Below are positions 45,740 to 53,868 of a stretch of DNA of 64,000 nucleotides, one piece after another (the first letter of the stretch is position 1; every line of letters begins with the position of its first letter). The DNA is from Clostridium bowmanii (GTDB lineage Bacteria; Bacillota; Clostridia; Clostridiales; Clostridiaceae). The DNA lies in assembly GCF_018861315.1 (NCBI RefSeq), contig NZ_JAHLDL010000002.1:62001-126000 (forward strand), given 5' to 3'. The notes under the pieces are model-generated. The model made no database searches, was not told where the DNA came from, and saw only the letters and a list, made by a program, of their open reading frames with translations. A program made the translations under genes and the position numbers.

Positions 45740-45780
45740 CAAGTCCCCCCCCCCATATCATATGATATGGGGGGGACTTG
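45740..45780. repeat. Perfect C-tract/G-tract palindrome
   Basis: CAAGT followed by ten C, a self-complementary ATATCATATGATAT centre, seven G, and ACTTG. All 41 bp pair except three extra C. The GC tracts are striking in this AT-rich region. Confidence 0.9.
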
Positions 45781-45851
45781 ATACGACATAAACTAAAAAT
45801 TCGAAATCACTCTAATTAGTTTAAATCATATATATAAGATAACATAGTTAA

Positions 45852-46181
45852 TTATCTAAACTCCATTTTCCTATTTTTAATACAGACAATTATACCAATA
45901 TAAAGGCAAGCCATAATAACAATTAAGTACACTGGTGCAAATTCAAATCCATTGATTAGAAGAAATACATAATAAATTAAAATGATAATTTTTATGATAT
46001 AGGCTATTATCGCAGAATAATAAGAATATTTCCGTTTTGACAACAGACTGACACCTATGCAAATAGTTATAATTCCTATAATTAAATTAATTAAACTAAT
46101 TAAATGTAAATTATCATTAGGATGTGTTGTAAAAGCAGTTTAAATACCTTCAAATATAATTAATATTGATATTCTTTTCAT
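45852..46181 (-). pseudogene. Small four-helix membrane protein with early stop
   Basis: From ATG 46181 (RBS GCGGAGGTAA) one frame of 110 codons encodes hydrophobic helices (LINLIIGIITICIGVSLL, IIAYIIKIIILIYYVFLLI). TAA at codon 14 (46140-46142) interrupts it. Re-initiation at the later ATG 46043 would give a 63-aa product with two helices. Family unknown. Confidence 0.6.
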
Positions 46182-46355
46182 AGTTACCTCCGCATATAGT
46201 ATTTCAATTATTGAGGTTTATTTAATCAATTCGTAAAAACATTTGTTGCGTCATCTGAATCCAAACCTATTCAAATAACGAACTCTGGCTATATTTATTT
46301 AATGATACTTATTCTATATTTTTTTGAGGTTACTACACTCCTTAGAATTACGCTC

Positions 46356-46526
46356 TTAAAAAAAGAGGTGAAATATAGCAAAAATAATCATGATTGCAAC
46401 AATTACAAAGGAAACTATATTTAGTAATCCTCTATGGCTACTAACCACTTTTCTTTGCCTAAATGCCAAAAGAATAATAGCTATAAGACCTACAATAATG
46501 ACTGTAGTAGACGAAATATTACTCAT
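46356..46526 (-). CDS. Small membrane protein, 56 aa
   Basis: Begins MSNISSTTVIIVGLIAIILL, then a basic linker (RQRKVVSSHRG) and a second helix (IVSFVIVAIMIIFAIFHLF). RBS AAAGGAGT is 8 bp before ATG 46526. The plus-strand frame on the other side lacks an RBS. Possible membrane peptide of a toxin or signalling type; function unknown. Confidence 0.6.
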   Translation of the reverse strand: MSNISSTTVIIVGLIAIILLAFRQRKVVSSHRGLLNIVSFVIVAIMIIFAIFHLFF

Positions 46527-46855
46527 ATATGTACTCCTTTATAATATTATTGTGATTCAACTATCTAAGCTATAGCGGTGATTTGATTTTCCATGTATTA
46601 CTGTGAAGATTAACTTAATTATACTATTAATAATGAATATCTCATATAAAAAAATTCACAAATTTAATTGAGTAAGAGGCATTCAATATAATATGTAAAT
46701 ATCTTTTGGTACTTTTATCTTTTGGTACTTTTATCTTTTAATACTTTTATTATTTTTAAAGCATTATGAATCAATGTAAATAAATTTAAAATACGAATGA
46801 TTGAATAAACCGACAGTTACATAAAAGTCCATGCAATAAAAATACGAATGTACGT

Positions 46856-46901
46856 TTGCAATGTAACAATAATATGGTATAATACATATTATTGTTACAT
46901 T
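46856..46901 (+). promoter_or_regulatory. Promoter embedded in a 42-bp palindrome
   Basis: TTGCAA (46856-46861), a 16-bp spacer and TATAAT (46878-46883). The perfect 17-bp arms AATGTAACAATAATATG (46860-46876) and its complement (46885-46901) surround the -10 box. This is an obvious operator or cruciform site 43 bp before the SHOCT peptide gene. Confidence 0.7.
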
Positions 46902-46943
46902 ATTAAAAATTGAAAAAAAATAAAACAACCGGGGGGAAGTTTA

Positions 46944-47069
46944 ATGGAAAAACAAATTATAATAGATGAAATTATGAAATATAAGGATTTATTGGATGAA
47001 GGGATTATAACAAAAAAAGAGTTTACTATTAAGGAAGAAGAATTGTTAAGAAGAAAAACTAATAAATAA
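46944..47069 (+). CDS. SHOCT-domain peptide, 41 aa
   Basis: MEKQIIIDEIMKYKDLLDEG, then ITKKEFTIKEEELLRRK: the short oligomerisation/chaperone-like SHOCT helix pair (YKDLLDEGIITKEEF type), here with no other domain. RBS GGGGGGAAG. It is followed by a terminator and preceded by a promoter inside a large palindrome, so it is a self-contained, tightly controlled unit. Confidence 0.75.
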   Translation: MEKQIIIDEIMKYKDLLDEGIITKKEFTIKEEELLRRKTNK

Positions 47070-47078
47070 GTACAAAAA

Positions 47079-47109
47079 AAGGGAGCATAAAATTTGCTTC
47101 TTTTTTTAT
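47079..47109 (+). terminator. Terminator of the SHOCT gene
   Basis: GGGAGCA/TGCTTCT stem followed by T run. Confidence 0.75.
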
Positions 47110-47402
47110 ACTTATTTATAAAGTTAGTGTTTGTATAGAAACACAAACTTTAGCTATATTAATACAATTTTTATAGAGAGCAATGCAATCTTAAAGAGAC
47201 TACCCCATTTTTAAATATAGATAGCGGTATAATTTATTTTAAATAAACCATTTTAAATTTATTCTATTGGCTATTTTTACTAAAATATAGAAATCATGTT
47301 ATAATATACCTATAAGTATATATTTTAGATATATGATTTATACAGCTTTGTAATCTTAGACGAATCAAGTATATATCAGAACTATGAATTGGTTCTAATG
47401 TT
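47110..47402. other. Intergenic, nothing recognised
   Basis: AT-rich, with repeated TATATTTTAGATATAT-like text near 47315. No gene or clear regulatory element. Confidence 0.3.
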
Positions 47403-47597
47403 TTGATAAAAAAAGATATTAACACAGTATTTACGAAAAGGGCGAGGTCTATGACATTTAGAAGCGTAATAATAACACTCATTATTGGAATATTAATGCT
47501 TATTCTATTAGGTTCATTTGTATATACCAATAATTTTAATGTTTTGTCATATTCTATATTGGGAATTTATTATTACTTTTTAGGATCTTCTCCATAA
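47403..47597 (+). CDS. Possible small membrane protein
   Basis: A 64-codon frame; an internal ATG at 47451 (MTFRSVIITLIIGILMLILL) would give 49 aa with one strong helix. GAGG lies only 3 bp before that ATG, so translation is uncertain. Listed because it lies in a run of similar small membrane genes. Confidence 0.3.
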   Translation: MIKKDINTVFTKRARSMTFRSVIITLIIGILMLILLGSFVYTNNFNVLSYSILGIYYYFLGSSP

Positions 47598-47817
47598 CCA
47601 TTCAACATAATAAACGATATATGTTATAGTATTTCCTAAATATCAAATACTTGCATCAGCTACCTATGATCCATTTGTATAGAAAGATAACGTTTTTTAT
47701 GTTATATGGTAGATATCGGTTTGAACTGAAAAATTGTCATATGGAATATATGGTACAATTAAAAAATAAGTTAATTGGAATTTGTAGAATATTGGACGAA
47801 AATTTAGAAGGAGAATA

Positions 47818-47931
47818 ATGATTATGGAATCAACTATATCTCCAATTATAATAGGAATTTTAGGCTGCATTTTAACAATAATCTTAGGTTATATAGCCAA
47901 TAAAGAGGATGAAAAAGAAAATAAAAATTGA
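47818..47931 (+). CDS. Small membrane peptide, 37 aa
   Basis: MIMESTISPIIIGILGCILT, then IILGYIANKEDEKENKN. One membrane helix and a charged tail, the size and shape of type I toxin-like or regulatory peptides. RBS AGAAGGAGA is 5 bp before ATG 47818. Function unknown. Confidence 0.55.
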   Translation: MIMESTISPIIIGILGCILTIILGYIANKEDEKENKN

Positions 47932-48204
47932 TACGTAAATTCATAAACTATGGATTAAATAATTAGTGTGATTGAAAGAAATTTCGATCATGGATAAAAC
48001 TGAAACAATGAGGTATAAGCTAATTATAGGAGTAAACAAAAGTCATGAATATTTCCAATTCATGATATGATTTTTAACTGATTATTTATGCTAGGTCAGG
48101 TGTAGATAACCTGTTTATTTTTGTGTTTAGTAGTATAATTAGGTAAATGTTTTGTTTCATAGTCGTTGTAAATTTAGGAGATTATTTTATTTGGGGGTAG
48201 TAAG

Positions 48205-48456
48205 TTGAAAAATTTTAATGTTATTAAGACAGTAATTTCAGTAATTAGTATTATATTGGTGGTTTTAAGCATTTGCAATATTATTAATAGAGGAATTTCA
48301 GTATCGATTGTAGTTACATTATTAGGTAGCATGAGTATATTAGATGGGTATTCCTCATATATTAAGAATAAAAAAAGAGAAGCAACTTTTTTATTCTTAT
48401 GTGGATTATTTATGATCTTTATTTCTATATTTACAAAATTTTTTAGGAATGTATAA
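48205..48456 (+). CDS. DUF3953-like small membrane protein
   Basis: An 83-aa protein with three short helices (VISVISIILVVLSICNII, VSIVVTLLGSMSILDG, FLFLCGLFMIFISIF) and a NKKREA loop. Resembles clostridial and bacillar DUF3953 proteins. TTG 48205 follows GGGGGTAG. Function unknown. Confidence 0.6.
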   Translation: MKNFNVIKTVISVISIILVVLSICNIINRGISVSIVVTLLGSMSILDGYSSYIKNKKREATFLFLCGLFMIFISIFTKFFRNV

Positions 48457-48584
48457 GTAAAATTTTTAGAAACTTATATAATAAATTCTATTTATAAAAA
48501 TTTAAAAGAGGCATTCAAGATAATATTATGTTGTATGTCTTTTATGGAATATATGTAATATTTAAAATTATGAGGTAATTAGAA

Positions 48585-48623
48585 ATATGAGGAGGTACGC
48601 GTTTTGCGAGCACTACCCCTCAT
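48585..48623 (+). other. GC-rich structured leader candidate
   Basis: ATGAGG...GGTA pairs with TACC...CCTCAT, with a TACGCGTTTTGCGAGCA internal part that can also pair. It is isolated in AT-rich DNA 50-85 bp upstream of a small membrane gene. It could be a regulatory RNA element. Confidence 0.4.
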
Positions 48624-48669
48624 TTAGGTACTGGTGAAATAATTTTTTCAGGAGGTTTGTATTATTTTT

Positions 48670-48834
48670 ATGAAAAAAAGTTTCATATTTAAGCTTATTG
48701 CTTCTATATTATTTGTTTTTACAGCATATTTACCAAATAATAGCATTATAAAAATAGTTGCGTTAATAGTGTGGCTTATTGCAGTATTTTTAGAATCTAT
48801 AAAGAAACTATGGTCTAAGTATAAAACCAAATGA
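48670..48834 (+). CDS. Small membrane protein, 54 aa
   Basis: MKKSFIFKLIASILFVFTAY, then NNSIIKIVALIVWLIAVFLE and a basic tail (KKLWSKYKTK). Two helices. The nearest GGAGG (48651-48655) is 14 bp upstream, long but possible. It has a structured leader. Function unknown. Confidence 0.45.
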   Translation: MKKSFIFKLIASILFVFTAYLPNNSIIKIVALIVWLIAVFLESIKKLWSKYKTK

Positions 48835-48876
48835 AATGACACCACCCAAAAGTGATATAAAACACTTTATTCTACA

Positions 48877-49038
48877 TTAAGCTCCTTTATTTATTTCTAA
48901 CTTCTCGTCCTTATTATTGAAACCCCCTGATATTATTTCATGCTTGCTATTCTTTTCAATACACTCATATATATTAGCTATTGTATTACCTTTTACAAGT
49001 TCATTGTTAATATAATTTATTTGTGCCAGTATACTCAT
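48877..49038 (-). CDS. Hypothetical small protein, 53 aa
   Basis: MSILAQINYINNELVKGNTI, then ANIYECIEKNSKHEIISGGF and a charged end. Its first half resembles the N-terminus of clostridial phage and mobile-element HTH proteins. The DNA-binding part seems replaced, so it may be a truncated form. RBS weak (AGG, 9 bp). Confidence 0.4.
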   Translation of the reverse strand: MSILAQINYINNELVKGNTIANIYECIEKNSKHEIISGGFNNKDEKLEINKGA

Positions 49039-49380
49039 ATTGTTAAACCTAATTCTATTAATAAAAACACCTCATTATTTTATAATATTTTATTAATTCT
49101 ATATAAAATATAAAATTCATTCTAAACAAAAAATGTTTATCACAATTTTTATATTTTGTATTTATCTAATTATATCATGAAACATGGAAATTTTTTGTAA
49201 TACTCTGACCTGGTTTTTAATGATATTTCTACAAATTTCAACAACATATTAATATAATTGAGGGTAATCAATTAAGATATATGCTTTAAAATTCTTGAAG
49301 GGAAATTTAAACAAAAAATAAAAAGGTAATACTACTAATAGATAATATTGAAGGTATAAGCAGAAAAAAAAGATTGCCAT
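49039..49380. other. Intergenic, nothing recognised
   Basis: Strongly AT-rich. No frame, hairpin or operator of note. Confidence 0.35.
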
Positions 49381-49680
49381 TTTTTCTACCATGCGCCTAC
49401 ACTTATTATTGCATCTAATAAGCCTGATTATGAAAATGCTATGGCAGACTGTTCGCTTGCATTAGAAAACCTTTTTTTAGCGGCGAATTCTATAGGATTA
49501 GGTACTTGCTATATTAATCAGTTACACTGGTTACGAAATGATTCCAAATTTCGTGAATTCCTTTTTGAATTAGGAATTCCAAAAGAACATACTATCTGTT
49601 CATCAGCTATAGTTGGATATATTGATACACCAACAATTGGACCATTACGAAAGGAAGGTACTATTAATATTATAAAATAG
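49381..49680 (+). pseudogene. Nitroreductase family, N-terminally truncated
   Basis: Text from FFYHAPTLIIASNKPDYENA, then ALENLFLAANSIGLGTCYIN and a final VGYIDTPT is the second half of an FMN-dependent nitroreductase. The N-terminal flavin-binding part (Arg-Ser-Arg region) is missing and frames upstream are broken. An internal ATG at 49441 gives 79 aa, without a good RBS. Confidence 0.75.
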
Positions 49681-49768
49681 AGGCCTTAGTAATGATTATT
49701 TATTATGTCATGCAATATAATCTACTGTACAACTAATAACTTTAATATATGGAAAGGATGTGATCTTT

Positions 49769-50083
49769 ATGCAATTTTTAGTTACTGCCTATGATGGAAT
49801 TGACGAAAAAGCTATGGGAAGAAGACTTGCCGCTAGAGATGAGCACTTAGCGCTTGTGGAGTCTATGTTTAACCATGGAACACACTTGTTCGCAGCTGCT
49901 ATAACGGATGATAATGATAAGATGATAGGTTCAGTTCTTATAGTTGACTCTCTGTCTAGAAGTCAGCTGGATGAATGGCTTAAAGTAGAACCATATGTAC
50001 TTGGAAAGGTTTGGGATAAGATTGAGATTAAACCTTGCAAGGTAGGCCCAATGTTTACACGACCCCATTACAGAAATTGGTAA
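49769..50083 (+). CDS. YciI family protein
   Basis: About 104 aa, ferredoxin-like fold of the YciI/muconolactone-isomerase type. Motifs: MQFLVTAYDG, RRLAARDEHLALVES, GTHLFAAAITDDND and LDEWLKVEPYV. RBS GGAAAGGATGTG supports ATG 49769. Activity unknown. Its last codons and 3' flank (CAGAAATTGGTAACG...) recur at 53734 and 61673. Confidence 0.87.
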   Translation: MQFLVTAYDGIDEKAMGRRLAARDEHLALVESMFNHGTHLFAAAITDDNDKMIGSVLIVDSLSRSQLDEWLKVEPYVLGKVWDKIEIKPCKVGPMFTRPHYRNW

Positions 50084-50105
50084 CGCAGTGGACAAGTTCT
50101 GTTTG
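50070..50105 (+). repeat. YciI 3'-end repeat, copy 1
   Basis: ACAGAAATTGGTAACGCAGT, then GGACAAGTTCTGTTTG. It includes the YciI stop. ACAGA/TCTGT arms can pair. Related text occurs at 53734-53768 and 61673-61709. Confidence 0.8.
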
Positions 50106-50114
50106 GCGCATACA

Positions 50115-51074
50115 TTATTTTATGTATGTAGAAATAAACTCTTTTGACACTTTGGCGATTTTATCTGCGTTTGTCCAATGTAAATAATGATCCCCACTAA
50201 GAACTTCAATCTTTTGAATATCAGAGTTTGAAATTAATTGTTTATGAAGTGGCAACCATTTTTTATTGCTGTCCATCGAATCCGTTGATAAGAAGGATAA
50301 GATAGGTAATATATTTGGGTATTTTACATCATATAGTTCTTCTGTGTTTTTATTTACCATATTAAATTCATTTATCACAGATATATTGCCGCTGTTCCAA
50401 GCTGTTGCCATTTTTTCCATTTTAACTTGTTCAATAGAATAATAGTTGTTTTTGTTCATGCCATCGTCAACACTTGGCAAAAGGTATGTAATATCCCTTA
50501 CAATTCCAAACGTATTAAGCAACGTCAGATTTGGTGACATATTAGCGTTTTTATCGATTTTTGTTTGATTCGGTGTAGATACGTCAATACAAATAATTGC
50601 CTCTACTTCTTTAGGGTAATTTACTGCATAGTACATAGAATATATACCCGATATAGAGTGGGGCATTAAAATGTATGGTCCATCAATTTTTAATTCGTTC
50701 AGTGCAGTTCTTATTTCTTTTACAATGTTAGCGCTAGAACGCTCCTCTTTTATCGTATCGCTAAAACCATATCCGAAACATTCAAGAATTACAACTTTAT
50801 AATCATCACTTAATCTTTCTGCCAAAGGCATAAAATCTGTTATTGGTGAAGCGGTTCCTAATCCACTTAATAATACTATTGTTTTTTCTCCTGTGCCAGT
50901 CACATAAGCTTGCATATTTTTACCGTCTACATTTATCGTCTGACCAATTTTATATTTGTTCTTTTCAATTAATTTCATGATGTTATGAGTTACTGCTGAG
51001 ATAATTACTAGTCCAACTATAATCCCAATAATCCCTAGGAGTACGTTTCTTGCTATTTTTAGTGCCTTTATCAT
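50115..51074 (-). CDS. Membrane-anchored alpha/beta hydrolase
   Basis: About 319 aa. An N-terminal helix (ALKIARNVLLGIIGIIVGLV) anchors it. Hydrolase motifs: IVLLSGLGT, CFGYGFSD, nucleophile MPHSISG (the elbow has Pro where Gly is usual) and GDHYLHW with the catalytic His. Substrate unknown. ATG 51074 is favoured by GGAGG. It follows the ABC permease by 14 bp, so it is the last gene of a leftward ABC operon, perhaps acting on the exported compound. Confidence 0.82.
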   Translation of the reverse strand: MIKALKIARNVLLGIIGIIVGLVIISAVTHNIMKLIEKNKYKIGQTINVDGKNMQAYVTGTGEKTIVLLSGLGTASPITDFMPLAERLSDDYKVVILECFGYGFSDTIKEERSSANIVKEIRTALNELKIDGPYILMPHSISGIYSMYYAVNYPKEVEAIICIDVSTPNQTKIDKNANMSPNLTLLNTFGIVRDITYLLPSVDDGMNKNNYYSIEQVKMEKMATAWNSGNISVINEFNMVNKNTEELYDVKYPNILPILSFLSTDSMDSNKKWLPLHKQLISNSDIQKIEVLSGDHYLHWTNADKIAKVSKEFISTYIK

Positions 51075-51088
51075 ATAATGTTCCTCCA

Positions 51089-51820
51089 TTATTTATCTAA
51101 TCCTATTTTATTATAAGTATAAGCAAAAGCTGCTGCAGCCATTATTACCCAAACCAAAATTACTGTTATGCTGTAGCTAAATCCAGTGCTAATTCCTTCA
51201 CCTTTAAACAAATTTTGTAGAATAATATTCATATTGTAATTAGGCAACAATTTCGCTACTTTTGCTATTATTATATTGAAACTTGCAAACACTGGTATCA
51301 TATAAAAAATCATAAGCACGGGTATACCAACCACTCCTGTGGCCATTTGATTAGGAGATATGATTCCAATTATTCCCCCAATTTCTATCATACTAAAAAC
51401 TACTAAAGTAGTTAGTAATGTATATGCACCTAAATACTGAATGTTCATATTAAATATAAAAAATATTACTACATTTATAATTTCTGTTGTTACAAAGGTA
51501 ATAAGCGCCTTCCCAGTAAAAAATTCTAGGGGTGATAACCCTGAAATCATAAGGGTTCGAAGAGCGTTTTTTTCTTTTTCTTCAGCAATAAGCATAGACA
51601 TAACATAGCTAGATACAATTATAATATTCATACTTATACACGTGATTATCACATTAATCTTTTCTTCATTGTTACTCGATATATCCCTCCCAATCATCTT
51701 TGAAAAGATAATACTGAAGACAATTGGTAATATATACATAATCGATACATTCCTATTTTTGATTAAATCCTTTACTTCCTTCTTAAATAATGCATTTACT
51801 CTTCTTATTGAAAATTCCAT
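51089..51820 (-). CDS. ABC-2 type transporter permease
   Basis: About 243 aa with six helices. Starts MEFSIRRVNALFKKEVKDLI, the cytoplasmic elbow typical of ABC-2 permeases. It also has EEKEKNALRTLMISGLSPLE, the family's conserved loop. ATG 51820 follows GGGAGGG and overlaps the ATPase stop. Export of an antibiotic, peptide or sodium-like substrate is possible; the substrate is not determined. Confidence 0.88.
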   Translation of the reverse strand: MEFSIRRVNALFKKEVKDLIKNRNVSIMYILPIVFSIIFSKMIGRDISSNNEEKINVIITCISMNIIIVSSYVMSMLIAEEKEKNALRTLMISGLSPLEFFTGKALITFVTTEIINVVIFFIFNMNIQYLGAYTLLTTLVVFSMIEIGGIIGIISPNQMATGVVGIPVLMIFYMIPVFASFNIIIAKVAKLLPNYNMNIILQNLFKGEGISTGFSYSITVILVWVIMAAAAFAYTYNKIGLDK

Positions 51821-52664
51821 TATAATTCCCTCCCTGTAAGGTTTAGAAATATTTTTTCTAAACTTGGCTCCATAGAATGAATTGCTATCAATTGACCATT
51901 TTCCATCCAATCTTTAATTTTCAAAGCACTTTCTGCATCATTCTTAAGCATAATTACTTTGCTTCTATCTTTTAAGATCACCTTTATATCTTCAGTGGTA
52001 TATTTCAACTTTAAGTCTTTAGGATTTCCTATTTCCACTATTTCACCATCATTTAAAAAGGCTACTCTATTACAAAGTTTATCTGCTTCCTCCATATTGT
52101 GGGTAGTCAAAAATATGGTAGTTCCTTCATCATTAAGCTTTCTAAGTAACTTGTGAACCTCTAGAGTTGTACCTGGATCTAATGAAGAGCTAGGCTCATC
52201 TAGAAATAGCAATTTAGGTTTATGTAGCACTGCTCTAGCTATCATAAGCCTCTGCTTCATGCCTTTAGAAAGTTTCTTCGCTTCTTTTTTTATATCCTGG
52301 ATCATACCTACCTTATCTAGTATTTCCTCAACATTTCCCCTTCTAACACCGTATATATCTGCATATAACATCAGATTATCTCTAACCGATAGTCTATCAT
52401 ATATTCCACTATTATCAGACAACACTCCAATGTTTTTAAAGATTTCTTTTTTATTAGCATATACGTCTTTACAAAACACTTTAACATCACCACTAGTTGG
52501 TATTAGTTGAGAGGTTAATAGTTTAATAGTGGTAGTTTTCCCTGAACCACTTGGTCCTAAAAACCCAAAATTTCACCTTCCTCCACCTTAAAAGTTACAT
52601 TTTTTAAAGCCTTGGTATCTTTAAAATCTTTGACTACATTTTCCATAGAAATAATATTTCCCAA
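51820..52664 (-). pseudogene. ABC transporter ATPase, frameshifted in a T tract
   Basis: Start TTG 52664 (RBS AAGGGAG) gives MENVVKDFKDTKALKNVTFK from codon 7, then EEGEILGF. There the run of five T (complement 52559-52563) must have been six: adding one base restores LGPSGSGKTTTIKLLTSQL (Walker A) and the rest. Signature LSKGMKQRLMIARAV and Walker B LLFLDEPSSSLD are intact. A single-base loss at a homopolymer could be real decay, phase variation or a sequencing error. Confidence 0.85.
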
Positions 52665-52837
52665 TTTTAAAACTCCCTTCTGTTTTTCCATAATTCAATT
52701 ATTACAGAAATTCAAAGAATGTATTTACGTACCCCCGGAAATTTTAATGTGGATTTTTAAAATGTCTAAGTTTTGCTACAATTTCAATATCTGAAAGTGA
52801 TATTTATGATTAAACATAACAAAATTGACTTGTCTAT

Positions 52838-53659
52838 TTATGACAAGCCGATTTTATTATTAATTTTTATAGACTTCGTACGATTATATGCTATTCCTAA
52901 AATTAAGGATGATATTAGCTCAATGGTAAATACTACACTTACTTTCCAGTTTAAATTTAGCTGCAAGGCTCCATTATTGCCCGTATATAAAGCTAACCCA
53001 ATACAATCATTAAACCATGCATGACTTAATACGCACAGAAATATGTTCTTAGTGTATTTATAAAGAGTTGTAGAGCTGAAAGTTAAAATCATTCCAGATA
53101 ATAAATATAATACAAATGGGAATCCACTTTGTACGGTCCCTTTCATTAGCCATAATGGTAAATGCCATATGCCCCATATAACTCCTACAATAAGAACGGA
53201 AGGTAAATAGTTAAATACCTTTTCTAATTTAGGTTGCAAAATTCCACGCCAACCCAATTCCTCAAGTCCTCCTAAAGGTATAATAAGTGGTAAATTAATG
53301 AGCAGAGATAGAATTGAAATAGGCCTTTTAATTTCAAAGGCAAACAAAATCATAAAGAAACGCCAAATAAAATATAATCCAAATATCAACCATATTCTTA
53401 AATTTATTTTTTTACCGAAAACAAATTTAACAAAAGACCTTTTATCAAACTCTTCATTGAACTGTCGATAAATATAAGAACTAATGGCTGGTCCCAAACC
53501 TCCAATTATGTAAATTATCCAACTTAATGGTTCACCATACCAAAGAACATTAAAATATCTATTCCCTATTATAATAATTGACCAACATAACCATGTTATA
53601 GAAAAAGTGTAAAGTAGAAAAAGTCCGATTAGCTTTAGCGATTGCTTCTTTTGGTTCAT
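52838..53659 (-). CDS. CPBP family intramembrane metalloprotease
   Basis: A 273-aa protein with about eight helices. The three CPBP/Abi motifs are complete: EELGWRG (EExxxR), GIWHLPLW (FxxxH position has IWH) and HAWFND (HxxxN). Family members cleave prenylated or membrane substrates or give bacteriocin self-immunity. It is next to an ABC exporter, which fits an immunity or peptide-maturation role; that is inference. RBS AAGGAGG. Confidence 0.9.
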   Translation of the reverse strand: MNQKKQSLKLIGLFLLYTFSITWLCWSIIIIGNRYFNVLWYGEPLSWIIYIIGGLGPAISSYIYRQFNEEFDKRSFVKFVFGKKINLRIWLIFGLYFIWRFFMILFAFEIKRPISILSLLINLPLIIPLGGLEELGWRGILQPKLEKVFNYLPSVLIVGVIWGIWHLPLWLMKGTVQSGFPFVLYLLSGMILTFSSTTLYKYTKNIFLCVLSHAWFNDCIGLALYTGNNGALQLNLNWKVSVVFTIELISSLILGIAYNRTKSIKINNKIGLS

Positions 53660-53733
53660 ATTTTCATGCCTCCTTAATTCTCCACAATATTCTATAAGTA
53701 TTTACTTAGGTGGCTGACACGATTCCATCCATC

Positions 53734-53768
53734 ACAGAAATTGGTAACGTAATGAAGAAATTCTGTTT
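53734..53768 (+). repeat. YciI 3'-end repeat, copy 2
   Basis: ACAGAAATTGGTAACGTAAT, then GAAGAAATTCTGTTT. Upstream ACACGATTCCAT also resembles the YciI coding end. No YciI gene here. Confidence 0.7.
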
Positions 53769-53814
53769 ACTAATCATGTCAGGTTCACAGATTGCAACCA
53801 TCTGGATGCTAAAG

Positions 53815-53842
53815 AAAGAGCAACATTTCTGTTGCTCTTTTA
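53815..53842 (-). terminator. Terminator after alkaline phosphatase
   Basis: AAAGAGCAACA and TGTTGCTCTTT with TTCTTT following on the minus strand. It also works on the plus strand. Confidence 0.8.
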
Positions 53843-53868
53843 TATTATCCTAAAATTTTATATAATTT

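Noticed and set aside
46390-46575. 61-codon plus-strand frame
   Set aside because: No RBS. The opposite strand has a well-placed AAAGGAGT and a clean two-helix protein.
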